A stretch of DNA of 64,000 nucleotides from W0P28-013 sp964570565. Lineage in GTDB: Bacteria; Bacteroidota; Bacteroidia; Bacteroidales; Paludibacteraceae. The notes beneath the pieces are model-generated. The model was not told the DNA's origin, ran no database searches, and was given only the letters and a program-made list of their open reading frames with translations. Below, piece after piece: positions 34,401 to 42,674 of the stretch. The stretch is from contig CAZMYT010000006.1 in assembly GCA_964570565.1 (NCBI GenBank), forward strand, positions 52,727 through 116,726. The letters run 5' to 3'. A program made the translations under genes and the position numbers. Within the stretch, counting starts at the first letter, position 1. Every line of letters starts with the position of its first letter.

Positions 34401-36533
34401 ATGGCTAAGAAAAAAGAAGATGTGGTAGATACAGCTAAGGCTGTTGCCAACAAAGTAGTGAAAGCTGTGAAGGACAAAGTGGCACAGGTTGCTAATGACG
34501 ATGCTACCAAAGAAGCTGTGGAAGCTGTAAAAGAAGCAACTGAAAAAGTGGCTAAGGCTGTGAAACAAGCTGCTGAAACCATTGCTGATGGTGATTATGT
34601 GACTGCTAAAATTCCAGAAGGCCCTTTGGCTGAAAAGTGGAATAATTATAAAGCACACCAAAAATTAGTAAATCCAGCTAATAAACGTCGTTTAGATGTT
34701 ATCGTAGTTGGTACAGGTTTGGCTGGTGCTTCGGCTGCCGCTTCATTGGGCGAGTTGGGATTCAATGTGTTGAATTTCTGTATTCAGGATTCACCACGTC
34801 GTGCTCACTCTATTGCTGCTCAAGGTGGTATCAATGCGGCTAAAAACTATCAAAATGACGGTGACTCTGTTTATCGTTTATTCTATGATACTATCAAAGG
34901 TGGTGACTATCGTGCTCGTGAATCAAATGTATATCGTTTGGCTGAAGTATCGAATAGTATCATCGACCAATGTGTGGCTCAAGGTGTTCCTTTTGCTCGC
35001 GAATACGGTGGTTTGCTCGATAACCGTTCGTTTGGTGGCGCGCAAGTTTCGCGTACATTCTACGCTAAAGGACAAACCGGTCAACAGTTGTTATTAGGTG
35101 CTTATTCAGCTTTAAGTCGTCAAATACACAAAGGTACTGTAAAAATGTACACCCGCTACGAAATGCTCGATGTGGTAGTTGTAGAAGGTCGTGCTCGTGG
35201 TATCATTGCTCGTAATTTGGTTACTGGTAAAATTGAACGTTTCTTTGCTCACGCAGTAGTAGTTGGCACAGGTGGTTATGGTAATGCTTTCTTCTTGTCG
35301 ACCAATGCTATGGCATCAAATGGCTCAGCAGCTGTTCAAATGTATAAAAAAGGCGCCTATTTTGCTAATCCTTGTTTTGCTCAAATTCACCCAACTTGTA
35401 TTCCTGTTCACGGCGAATTCCAATCAAAATTAACCTTGATGTCGGAATCGTTACGTAACGATGGTCGTATTTGGGTGCCTAAAAAGAAAGAAGATGCAGA
35501 AGCTATACGTGCAGGCAAAAAGAAACCAACCGAAATCCCTGATGAAGATCGCGATTTCTATTTGGAACGTCGTTATCCTGCTTTCGGTAACTTGGTACCA
35601 CGTGACGTAGCTTCACGTGCAGCTAAAGAACGTTGCGATGCTGGCTTCGGTGTCAATAATACCGGTTTGGCTGTGTATCTCGACTTTAAATATGCTATTG
35701 AACGTTTAGGTCGTGACGTAGTTGAAGCACGTTATGGTAACTTGTTCCAAATGTATGAGAAAATTGTAGATGACAATCCATACGAAACTCCAATGATGAT
35801 TTTCCCTGCTATTCACTACACCATGGGTGGTATTTGGGTGGATTATGAACTCCAAACATCTATCAAAGGTTTGTATTGTATTGGTGAGGCTAACTTCTCT
35901 GACCACGGTGCTAACCGTTTAGGTGCTTCTGCTTTGATGCAAGGCTTAGCCGATGGTTATTTTGTATTACCTTACACCATTCAAAATTATTTGGCTGATC
36001 AAATTCAGGTTCCTCGTATGAGTACAGAATTGAAAGAGTTTGCTGAGGCTGAAAAAGCTATCAATGATAAAATTGATAAGTTAATGAGCGTTCAAGGAAA
36101 ACGTTCTGTTGATAGTATTCACCGCGAGTTAGGTCTCATTATGTGGGATTTTGTTGGTATGGCACGTTCTGCAGAAGGTTTGCGTACTGCTTTGAAGAAA
36201 ATTTTGGATGTTAAGAAAACATTCTGGACAGAAGTCTTTATTCCGGGTTCACGTAATGACTTGAATGTAGAGCTTGAAAAAGCCTTGCGTTTAGCCGATT
36301 TCCTTGAAATAGGTGAATTGATGGCACGTGATGCTTTGAATCGCGAAGAGTCTTGTGGCGGTCATTTCCGTGAAGAATATCAAACACCTGAGGGCGAGGC
36401 TTTACGTCAAGATGATAAGTTCTCTTATGTTTCATGTTGGAAATATCAAGGCGAAGGTCAAGAACCTAAATTGCTCAAAGAAAAACTTGAATATGAATTT
36501 GTGGCTCGTCAAACACGTAACTATAAAGCGTAA
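34401..36533 (+). CDS. sdhA: Succinate dehydrogenase/fumarate reductase flavoprotein with Lys/Ala-rich N-terminal extension
   Basis: FAD-binding catalytic subunit, 710 residues. The dinucleotide motif VVGTGLAGA lies at 102-110, the FAD-linked histidine in RRAHSIAAQGGINA near 132-145, and the active-site regions GANRLGASALMQG and IHPTCIPVHG are intact. Ordinary Bacteroides homologues start near the stretch KIPEGPLAEKWNNYKAHQK, here at 70-88. The first 62 residues are extra: 16 Ala, 13 Lys, 12 Val, in amphipathic helix-like repeats. The ATG at 34401 is 26 bases after the sdhC stop and the frame is open throughout, so the extension is likely translated; an internal start is possible. Confidence 0.92.
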   Translation: MAKKKEDVVDTAKAVANKVVKAVKDKVAQVANDDATKEAVEAVKEATEKVAKAVKQAAETIADGDYVTAKIPEGPLAEKWNNYKAHQKLVNPANKRRLDVIVVGTGLAGASAAASLGELGFNVLNFCIQDSPRRAHSIAAQGGINAAKNYQNDGDSVYRLFYDTIKGGDYRARESNVYRLAEVSNSIIDQCVAQGVPFAREYGGLLDNRSFGGAQVSRTFYAKGQTGQQLLLGAYSALSRQIHKGTVKMYTRYEMLDVVVVEGRARGIIARNLVTGKIERFFAHAVVVGTGGYGNAFFLSTNAMASNGSAAVQMYKKGAYFANPCFAQIHPTCIPVHGEFQSKLTLMSESLRNDGRIWVPKKKEDAEAIRAGKKKPTEIPDEDRDFYLERRYPAFGNLVPRDVASRAAKERCDAGFGVNNTGLAVYLDFKYAIERLGRDVVEARYGNLFQMYEKIVDDNPYETPMMIFPAIHYTMGGIWVDYELQTSIKGLYCIGEANFSDHGANRLGASALMQGLADGYFVLPYTIQNYLADQIQVPRMSTELKEFAEAEKAINDKIDKLMSVQGKRSVDSIHRELGLIMWDFVGMARSAEGLRTALKKILDVKKTFWTEVFIPGSRNDLNVELEKALRLADFLEIGELMARDALNREESCGGHFREEYQTPEGEALRQDDKFSYVSCWKYQGEGQEPKLLKEKLEYEFVARQTRNYKA

Positions 36534-36539
36534 TAAACA

Positions 36540-37295
36540 ATGGAAAAGACAATTAATATAAAAGTAAGAGTATGGCGCCAAGCTGGTCCTAAAGCAAAAG
36601 GCGCTTTTGAAACTTATGAATTGAATCATGTGTCAGTTGATAGTTCATTTTTGGAAATGCTTGACGTTTTGAATGAACAACTCATCCATGAACGTAAAGA
36701 ACCAATCGTATTTGATCACGATTGTCGCGAAGGTATTTGTGGTATGTGTTCACTATACATTAATGGACATCCACATGGACCTGATAGCAGTGTGACTACT
36801 TGTCAATTACACATGCGTAAATTTAAAGATGGTGAAACTATTACCGTAGAACCTTGGCGTTCGCACGCATTTCCTGTTATTAAGGATTTAATGGTAGACA
36901 GACGTGCTTACGATAAAATTATGCAAGCTGGTGGTTACGTGTCTGTAAATACAGGTGGTGTACCAGATGCTAATGCTATACCAATCTCAAAATTAAAAGC
37001 TGATGAAGCAATGGATGCCGCTTCTTGTATTGGTTGTGGTGCTTGTGCTGCTGCTTGTAAAAATGGTTCTGCTATGTTGTTCGTCGCGGCCAAAGTAAGC
37101 CAACTGGCGCTATTGCCACAAGGTCAAGTAGAGGGTGCAGCACGTGCTAAAGCTATGTTGTCAAAAATGGATGAACTTGGTTTTGGTAACTGTACAAATA
37201 CTGGTGCTTGTGCTGCTGAGTGTCCTAAAAATATTTCATTAAGCCATATTGCTCGCTTGAATCGTGAGTATATTTGCGCTAAGTTCAAAGACTAA
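36540..37295 (+). CDS. sdhB: Succinate dehydrogenase/fumarate reductase iron-sulfur subunit
   Basis: Electron-transfer subunit, 251 residues. The [2Fe-2S] ligands are in CREGICGMC and TTCQL, and the C-terminal clusters in CIGCGACAAAC, NCTNTGAC and ECPKN. It starts 6 bases after sdhA. A terminator at 37312-37352 ends the operon. Confidence 0.95.
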   Translation: MEKTINIKVRVWRQAGPKAKGAFETYELNHVSVDSSFLEMLDVLNEQLIHERKEPIVFDHDCREGICGMCSLYINGHPHGPDSSVTTCQLHMRKFKDGETITVEPWRSHAFPVIKDLMVDRRAYDKIMQAGGYVSVNTGGVPDANAIPISKLKADEAMDAASCIGCGACAAACKNGSAMLFVAAKVSQLALLPQGQVEGAARAKAMLSKMDELGFGNCTNTGACAAECPKNISLSHIARLNREYICAKFKD

Positions 37296-37311
37296 TTAAA
37301 ATTATTATTTC

Positions 37312-37352
37312 ATAAGAGCATTGTTCTGCTTAATACAAAACAATGCTCTTAT
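37312..37352 (+). terminator. Terminator of sdhCAB
   Basis: A perfect 14-bp stem (37312-37325 with 37339-37352) with a 13-base loop, then a T-run from 37352. Confidence 0.9.
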
Positions 37353-37371
37353 TTTTTTATCACAACAATTT

Positions 37372-38124
37372 ATGAAAAAACTTTTTCTAACAACCTTATT
37401 GGTGCTTATTGGTCTATCGGCATTTGCATTACGTGTGCAAGATAGTAAAACGAATGCTTGGGCTACTTATTACACCACAGCTGGTTATGATCGTTCTGTA
37501 ACAAACGGTTGGGTATCAACTTGGCCTCAAACCGATAAAAATGGCGTCTATTTTATGCAGTTTAAAAACGATGGTGACTTCTTGACATCGCAACTTTTTG
37601 ATGTACAAAATAATGCGCTTGCAGTAGTAATGGAAATTCAAATGCCTTCAGGTGGCGATAAAACAGCTACATTGTATGGTTTGAATTCTGATAGTGTAGT
37701 AGTGGAAACACTGAATGTCGATTTAAACGGTGCCAATTTTGCTTCTGGTGAAAACAAATATTTTAGTGAGGCTGCATTTGTTTTACTAAATAAAAATCGT
37801 GACATTCGTCGTGTACGTTTTGAGTATGGTAACGACCCATTTACCACACAATATTTACGTATGCAATGGTTCGAAATTCGTGATACGACCGCTTCTTTAT
37901 CGCCTATTGATATTGTTACCAAAGATGGTGTAGAGATGAGTGTTTCTAATCAATTCTTGACGGTAAAAGGCGTTAATGCCGATGCTACAGTACAAATTTA
38001 CACGGTACTTGGTGCGGTAGTTTTACGTCAACCTTTGGCTGATAATCGCTTGTTTGTAGGTCAATTGCCAAAAGGTATTTATGTGGTTCGTGTTGGTAAA
38101 GCTGTGAGCAAAATAATGTTCTAA
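37372..38124 (+). CDS. Secreted protein with type IX secretion C-terminal domain
   Basis: A 250-residue protein with a signal peptide (MKKLFLTTLLVLIGLSAFA). The middle part (about 25-170) is a beta-rich discoidin- or carbohydrate-binding-like domain of unknown target. The last 70-75 residues have the Por-type tail pattern VTVKGVNADATVQIYTVLGA, then LPKGIYVVRVG and a lysine-containing end (KAVSKIMF). The longer frame from 37321 overlaps the sdh terminator and was rejected. The role is unknown; the tail predicts export to the cell surface by the type IX system. Confidence 0.82.
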   Translation: MKKLFLTTLLVLIGLSAFALRVQDSKTNAWATYYTTAGYDRSVTNGWVSTWPQTDKNGVYFMQFKNDGDFLTSQLFDVQNNALAVVMEIQMPSGGDKTATLYGLNSDSVVVETLNVDLNGANFASGENKYFSEAAFVLLNKNRDIRRVRFEYGNDPFTTQYLRMQWFEIRDTTASLSPIDIVTKDGVEMSVSNQFLTVKGVNADATVQIYTVLGAVVLRQPLADNRLFVGQLPKGIYVVRVGKAVSKIMF

Positions 38125-38146
38125 TCATAGCTTTTAAAGCTGATAT

Positions 38147-38183
38147 AAAATGCCCCGAAATAATTTTTATTTCGGGGCATTTT
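38147..38183. terminator. Bidirectional terminator between the type IX cargo and yggS genes
   Basis: A perfect 16-bp stem (38147-38162 with 38168-38183) with core GCCCCG and a 5-base loop, with A and T runs at both ends. Confidence 0.92.
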
Positions 38184-38201
38184 TATTTTATGATAAGTTA
38201 T

Positions 38202-38864
38202 TTAATAGGTTCGTTCACCAAAAATGGAACTACCTATACGTACCATATTGCTACCAGCAGCTACGGCTATTGTGTAATCGTTACTCATGCCCATGGATAA
38301 GGTTTTAAAATAGGGCGCATCAAAGGTTTGTTGTATCTCTTTAAATAGATTGGCAACCAATTCAAATTCTGTGCGATTAGCTTCTTCGGTAACTCCATTG
38401 GTACCCATGGTCATTAATCCACAAATATGTACAGCAGGGTAGGCTTCCCAAGATTTATGGCTAAAGAATGTCTTAATTTCTTCGATAGAAAATCCGTGTT
38501 TGGTATCTTCTTTTGCCACGTGTACCTCTAATAATAGGTGGCTGATGATGTGTTGACTTTCAGCATAACGATTGATGGCTTCCAATAGCTTGATGGAATC
38601 AACGCTATGAATCAACGTTGCCAATGGAACCACTTGTTTTACTTTGTTCGTTTGTAGCGAACCTATAAAATGCCACTCAATATCTTTGGGTAAAAGCGCT
38701 TGTTTTTCTACCACTTCTTGAGCACGACTTTCACCAAAAATGCGTTCGCCCAAATCGTAAGCGGTTTGAATAGCCTCGACGGGGTGAAACTTCGAAACAC
38801 AGACTAATTGTACGTCACTAGGTAGTTGTTTACGAATGTGTGCTATGTTTTCCGCAATAGACAT
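38202..38864 (-). CDS. yggS: YggS-family PLP homeostasis protein
   Basis: A 220-residue alanine-racemase-fold protein that binds pyridoxal 5'-phosphate and regulates its level. The PLP lysine is in CVSKFHP near 24, and IGSLQTNK (about 66-73), LLEVHVAKEDTKHGF and SMGMSNDYTIAV are family signatures. It starts 11 bases after a DUF4494 gene on the minus strand and may be the last gene of that operon. Confidence 0.92.
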   Translation of the reverse strand: MSIAENIAHIRKQLPSDVQLVCVSKFHPVEAIQTAYDLGERIFGESRAQEVVEKQALLPKDIEWHFIGSLQTNKVKQVVPLATLIHSVDSIKLLEAINRYAESQHIISHLLLEVHVAKEDTKHGFSIEEIKTFFSHKSWEAYPAVHICGLMTMGTNGVTEEANRTEFELVANLFKEIQQTFDAPYFKTLSMGMSNDYTIAVAAGSNMVRIGSSIFGERTY

Positions 38865-38874
38865 TTTGAAGAAA

Positions 38875-39327
38875 TTAAACCTGTTCTGGAGTGGCAGTTA
38901 GTGGCTCGTATGGATAGACGTCGAGTATGTTGGTTTCAGTGACAGAGGCAATTTCGTAATCGCCTAAAGCACCTTTCATACGGTCAATTAGCGTGTCAAC
39001 CGCATTTTTGAAACTAGACGCTTGAACCATTACATTCTGTGCAATTCGTTTCTCTACGCCTTTGTTTTCGTCTATAGATAAGTAGTTTATTTTACAACGA
39101 TACCATTTGTCGCCATCTTCATTGTAGAACATTTCGGCAATTTTTGTCCGTTTAATATCTGCAATAAGCATTTCGCCTGTTACAAACGGATTCACTTCTT
39201 TAGCAATGCGTGCTTCTGCTTCGGTAAACGACAAGGCATCTACTAAGAAAGGTTCTGTTACTTTTTTAATTAATCCATCTTCGCCTTGACGGTCGAACGT
39301 TACTTTACAAGTGAACCAAGTATACAT
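38875..39327 (-). CDS. DUF4494-family protein
   Basis: A 150-residue soluble protein starting MYTWFTCKVTFDR. It matches the DUF4494 family, which is confined to Bacteroidetes and has no established function. Its body has two repeat-like segments, each with an alpha/beta pattern (about 5-70 and 70-135). It is between the lipoprotein gene and yggS on the minus strand, 15 and 10 bases apart. Confidence 0.85.
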   Translation of the reverse strand: MYTWFTCKVTFDRQGEDGLIKKVTEPFLVDALSFTEAEARIAKEVNPFVTGEMLIADIKRTKIAEMFYNEDGDKWYRCKINYLSIDENKGVEKRIAQNVMVQASSFKNAVDTLIDRMKGALGDYEIASVTETNILDVYPYEPLTATPEQV

Positions 39328-39342
39328 AAATATATTTTTAGA

Positions 39343-40185
39343 TTATTCTTCTGTTGAAATTTTGTTTAATAAAAAAATATCCGATTCAGATGATGATTGG
39401 TAGTTGTTACGTTTCATAATAGCCATAAACTCTTTTAATGTTTTGGTGCTTTCTGCATCTGGATGCTCTGCAATGTAATTGATGACCGTTTGACGGACTT
39501 CAGGATTTAATTTTTTTGTTTCCCAATCAAAGGTAGCAGAGTTATCTGCTCCTGCCAATAAGAGCGCTAAATAAAATTTTTGACAAGCTACTATTTGAGG
39601 ATACAACTCATCTTTAGGGAATTTATAGGCCATATCATCGCACATTTTAAGACGGTCGCCCAATTCTTGGTACGAGATGGTGATAGAGGCATCTTGTAAT
39701 GAAGGATCTTCTACTTCTAGTTCGGCCAACTTTGCTAAATCGCGTTCGGCTTCTGATAAGTATTTCCAAAATAGTTCAGCTACATACATCGGCATAATTT
39801 CCGATTCTATGTAACCTTCGGCACTATAAATAATGATGCCATATTCGCGCAATGGTTCTACTGATTTATTTAATGAATCAATTTGTGCTTCAATGTGCTC
39901 AGAATCATCACTGCTTAATATGGTATTGTATTTTTCTTCTATTTGCTCTGCCTCTTTTTGGGCACACACACCAATGTAACTTGTAAATCGCTCCTGTAAA
40001 TCGATGGCTTGCTCAGGCGTAAATTCATTCGCCTCAGTAATCATTAAATGAGCTTTTTTAATATTTTCTAAGGCAATAGGTTTAGTTAAATCTAGCGTTT
40101 TTACAATCGACTCATATTGACGCTTTGCATTATTGCATCCGGCTAACAGAAGGACTGAAAGAATAAGAGTAAAAATCTTTTTCAT
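39343..40185 (-). CDS. Predicted lipoprotein, helical, function unknown
   Basis: A 280-residue protein with lipobox LLLAGC (Cys16), so it is probably anchored in the membrane. The rest is Glu- and Lys-rich and helical with no family recognised. The start at 40185 is chosen over 40230 because the longer frame runs through the -7 box at 40228-40235. It is the first gene of the lipoprotein-DUF4494-yggS group. Confidence 0.8.
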   Translation of the reverse strand: MKKIFTLILSVLLLAGCNNAKRQYESIVKTLDLTKPIALENIKKAHLMITEANEFTPEQAIDLQERFTSYIGVCAQKEAEQIEEKYNTILSSDDSEHIEAQIDSLNKSVEPLREYGIIIYSAEGYIESEIMPMYVAELFWKYLSEAERDLAKLAELEVEDPSLQDASITISYQELGDRLKMCDDMAYKFPKDELYPQIVACQKFYLALLLAGADNSATFDWETKKLNPEVRQTVINYIAEHPDAESTKTLKEFMAIMKRNNYQSSSESDIFLLNKISTEE

Positions 40186-40227
40186 AGTTGTAAAATTTAC
40201 ACAGATAGATAGATTGAAATCGTTTTG

Positions 40228-40235
40228 CAAAAGTA
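40228..40235 (-). promoter_or_regulatory. -7 box (TACTTTTG) for the lipoprotein-DUF4494-yggS operon
   Basis: The minus-strand TACTTTTG is a TAnnTTTG element, 43 bases before the chosen start. A clear -33 element was not found. Confidence 0.5.
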
Positions 40236-40278
40236 CTATAATTTTCTAATGTTTTCTCACCGTTTTCAAAAATTAGTG

Positions 40279-40286
40279 TATATTTG
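40279..40286 (+). promoter_or_regulatory. -7 box (TATATTTG) for the META lipoprotein gene
   Basis: A perfect TAnnTTTG element. The transcript would start near 40293 and carry a leader of about 128 bases before the ATG at 40421, which is long. No -33 TTG is present at the usual spacing. Confidence 0.5.
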
Positions 40287-40420
40287 TGCGAGTTTTTTTA
40301 CGCGATGTGACGACTTATTCTTGAATCTGTTAAAGCCTTATTTAATCAGTGTTTAGAGTTAATTGATGCGTGGTGTAAATAATTTCTAATTGTCTAATTA
40401 TTAATGTAAAATAAATTAAA

Positions 40421-41050
40421 ATGAAAAAAACAACATCCTTTTTAGTGTTTGCGGGCGTAGTTGCCTTATTGGCGAGCTGCTGTGGAAACAAATGTGAGAA
40501 ACTTGATTTTTTACAAAAAGACCTTGTCGTGGTGTCGCTTCAAGGTGAGCACATCTGCTGTAGCAACCCTCAACCACCAACCATGTTTTTCGATACTATT
40601 GAGTCACGTTTGTCGGGTAGTACTGGCTGCAATCGTTATTTTGCTCAGTATCAAATGACGGATAGCACGGTGCAATTCAATATGCCTGGGTCTACACGTA
40701 TGGCATGCGATTCTGCTGCAAATGCTTTAGAAGTGAAAATGCTTGAGGTTTTGAATTTGACAAATCGTTACGAAGTAACTAAAGATGAACTTATTTTGAA
40801 AAATGGTGATACCGTTTTGGCCGTTTTAAAAGAGATGAAACGTCCAGAAGATCGCTGTTGTGGTGGTGACGACAAAGGTGGTTGTAAAGGCAAAGAGGCA
40901 ACCCCTTGTGTTGAAGACACTGCTCATCACTGTTGTGAACATGCCGAAGCTGTAGAAGCAGAAAAGGCTTGTTGCAAAGGTGAAACTGATAAAAAATGCA
41001 CTCAACCTTGTGAAACACCTTGTGGTTCTCACGCAGAAAAGACCCATTAA
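40421..41050 (+). CDS. META-domain lipoprotein with cysteine- and histidine-rich C-terminal tail
   Basis: A 209-residue lipoprotein: the lipobox LLASC gives Cys20. Residues about 45-135 are a META/HslJ-type domain (STGCNRYFAQY and STRMACDSAANALEVKML motifs). The last 65 residues (about 144-209) hold 11 cysteines in CC, CxxxxC and HHCCEH patterns and 5 histidines, with many Lys and Glu. That looks like a metal-binding or metallothionein-like tail. HslJ-type META proteins are surface lipoproteins linked to stress. The tail is atypical for the family. rsmE follows 8 bases later. Confidence 0.85.
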   Translation: MKKTTSFLVFAGVVALLASCCGNKCEKLDFLQKDLVVVSLQGEHICCSNPQPPTMFFDTIESRLSGSTGCNRYFAQYQMTDSTVQFNMPGSTRMACDSAANALEVKMLEVLNLTNRYEVTKDELILKNGDTVLAVLKEMKRPEDRCCGGDDKGGCKGKEATPCVEDTAHHCCEHAEAVEAEKACCKGETDKKCTQPCETPCGSHAEKTH

Positions 41051-41058
41051 TTCGAAGC

Positions 41059-41760
41059 ATGACTTTATTTTATGCTCCTGATATAGCTCAGACTCCTTTT
41101 CTAAATGAAGAGGAGTCTTTGCATTGTGCCAAAGTGTTACGACTCAAGGCTGGTGATGTGGCTCATGTGATTGATGGCGTAGGCGGCTTATATCAAGTCG
41201 AAATTGTCGCACCGCATGCCAAACATACTGAAGTTCGCATACTTTCTGTACAACATGATTTTGAAAAACGTCCATTTCGTATTCATTTAGCTGTGGCGCC
41301 TACCAAAAATAGCGATCGCTTCGAATGGTTTGTCGAAAAGGCTACAGAAATTGGCGTTGACACGATAACGCCTTTATTGTGTCGTTATTCTGAACGAAAA
41401 TTGATAAAGCCAGAGCGTATTGAGAAAATTTTAATTTCGGCTTCCAAACAATCGCTCAAAGCCTTTGTTCCCAAGTTGAACCCGATGACTCCTTACACTG
41501 AATTTATGAATTCAGTGACTGAACCACATCGTTTCATAGCACACTGTTACGAAGCAGAAAAGACTCATTTACTGCATAGTTGTATTCCTCATTCGGATGT
41601 GGTTGTTTTGGTTGGTCCAGAGGGAGATTTTAGTTTGGATGAAGTGCGCTTGGCGCTTGATAATGAGTTTAAAGCAGTGACCTTGGGTAGCAGTCGTTTG
41701 CGTACCGAGACGGCTGGGGTGGTTGCTTGTCATTTAGTAACCGTGGTTAATTCCCTCTGA
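41059..41760 (+). CDS. rsmE: 16S rRNA (uracil-1498-N3) methyltransferase
   Basis: Methylates U1498 of 16S rRNA using SAM, 233 residues. An N-terminal PUA-like domain (1-70) and a SPOUT-fold methyltransferase domain follow, with GPEGDFSLDE (near 190) and the knot motif SSRLRTETAGV. The start MTLFYAPDI at 41059 is chosen over 41020, which runs inside the upstream gene. It lies 8 bases after the META gene. Confidence 0.93.
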   Translation: MTLFYAPDIAQTPFLNEEESLHCAKVLRLKAGDVAHVIDGVGGLYQVEIVAPHAKHTEVRILSVQHDFEKRPFRIHLAVAPTKNSDRFEWFVEKATEIGVDTITPLLCRYSERKLIKPERIEKILISASKQSLKAFVPKLNPMTPYTEFMNSVTEPHRFIAHCYEAEKTHLLHSCIPHSDVVVLVGPEGDFSLDEVRLALDNEFKAVTLGSSRLRTETAGVVACHLVTVVNSL

Positions 41761-41823
41761 TAAAGATTTGATAATGAGTTTAGTTCTTTGTTAATCGACG
41801 ATTTTATTTTTTTTATAGAAACG

Positions 41824-41855
41824 TTTGCACAACTAAAAAAAAAAGTGTACTTTTG
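41824..41855 (+). promoter_or_regulatory. Promoter of rplU-rpmA
   Basis: TTTG at 41824-41827 and TACTTTTG at 41848-41855 with 20 bases between them: a near-ideal Bacteroidetes promoter. It fits the high output needed for ribosomal protein genes. Confidence 0.75.
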
Positions 41856-41859
41856 CAGT

Positions 41860-41947
41860 CCGATTCGTAAAGAGGTTCGAAAGTAGCGCTGTCATGTTGA
41901 TTTTGGCATCTCACCTCCCGGTCTAATTAAATTAATTTTTACAGCAA
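41860..41947 (+). promoter_or_regulatory. Structured leader of rplU (possible L21 autoregulation)
   Basis: The 85-base leader can pair GAGGT (41872-41876) with ACCTC (41913-41917), CCG (41860-41862) with CGG (41919-41921), and a small TGTC/GGCA hairpin inside. GC content is clearly above the surrounding gap. Ribosomal-protein leaders commonly bind their own protein; that this one does is inferred. I could not match it to a named Rfam family. Confidence 0.5.
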
Positions 41948-42262
41948 ATGTATGCAATTGTAGAAATCCTTGGACAACAATTCAAGGTTGAAGCGGGCAA
42001 AAAACTTTTTGTACACCGCATGAATGAAGCTGAACGTGGTTCGAAAGTTGAGTTCGAAAATGTATTGTTAATTGACAATGATGGTAAAGTAGCTGTAGGT
42101 GCTCCTACTGTGAAAGGTGCTAAAGTGGTAGCTGAGGTAGTTTCTCACGTTCGTGGTGAAAAAATCCTTGTTTTCCACAAAAAACGTCGTAAAGGTCACC
42201 GTAAATTAAACGGACACCGTCAAGACTTTACAGAACTTATGATTAACGAAATTGTAGCTTAA
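41948..42262 (+). CDS. rplU: 50S ribosomal protein L21
   Basis: A 104-residue large-subunit protein with the L21 core, starting MYAIVEILGQQFKVEAG and ending with the KKRRKGHRKLNGHRQDFT basic region. It starts the rplU-rpmA operon, with rpmA 21 bases later. Confidence 0.97.
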   Translation: MYAIVEILGQQFKVEAGKKLFVHRMNEAERGSKVEFENVLLIDNDGKVAVGAPTVKGAKVVAEVVSHVRGEKILVFHKKRRKGHRKLNGHRQDFTELMINEIVA

Positions 42263-42283
42263 CCCTTTAAAATTTAGAAGAAA

Positions 42284-42544
42284 ATGGCACATAAGAAAGG
42301 AGCTGGTAGTTCAAGAAATGGTCGCGAGTCAGAAAGCAAACGACTCGGCGTAAAAATATTTGGTGGACAATTTGCTAAAGCTGGCAATATTTTAGTTCGT
42401 CAACGTGGTACAGTACACAATCCCGGTGAAAATGTAGGTCTTGGTAAAGATCATACTTTATTTGCATTAGTTGATGGTGTTGTGGTATTCCGCAAAAAAC
42501 GCGATAATAAATCATTTGTTTCTGTTGAAAAGATTGAAGCATAA
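42284..42544 (+). CDS. rpmA: 50S ribosomal protein L27
   Basis: An 86-residue large-subunit protein at the peptidyl transferase centre, with MAHKKGAGSSRNGRESESKR at its N-terminus and RQRGTVHNPGENVGLGKDHTLFAL. It lacks the N-terminal propeptide found in some Firmicutes. A terminator follows at 42565. Confidence 0.97.
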   Translation: MAHKKGAGSSRNGRESESKRLGVKIFGGQFAKAGNILVRQRGTVHNPGENVGLGKDHTLFALVDGVVVFRKKRDNKSFVSVEKIEA

Positions 42545-42564
42545 GGTATTTTTTATCTTCATAT

Positions 42565-42602
42565 AAAAGAAAGCTGTTCAATTTGGACAGCTTTCTTTTT
42601 TT
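42565..42602 (+). terminator. Terminator of rplU-rpmA
   Basis: A 15-bp stem (42565-42579 with 42585-42599, one G-T pair), 5-base loop, then a T-run. Confidence 0.9.
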
Positions 42603-42622
42603 CTTCTCTTTCTGTTGAAAAA

Positions 42623-42651
42623 AAAGAAGCATTCGTGTGGAATGCTTCTTT
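42623..42651 (-). terminator. Terminator of yebC
   Basis: A perfect 12-bp stem (42623-42634 with 42640-42651) with a 5-base loop. On the minus strand a T-run follows at 42625-42618. It lies 23 bases after the yebC stop. Confidence 0.88.
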
Positions 42652-42674
42652 AAATTTGTGAAGAAAAGATGTAT

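Noticed and set aside
34362..34661. Minus-strand open frames opposite the SdhA extension
   Set aside because: They are complements of the repetitive Ala/Lys/Val coding sequence, which avoids stops on both strands.
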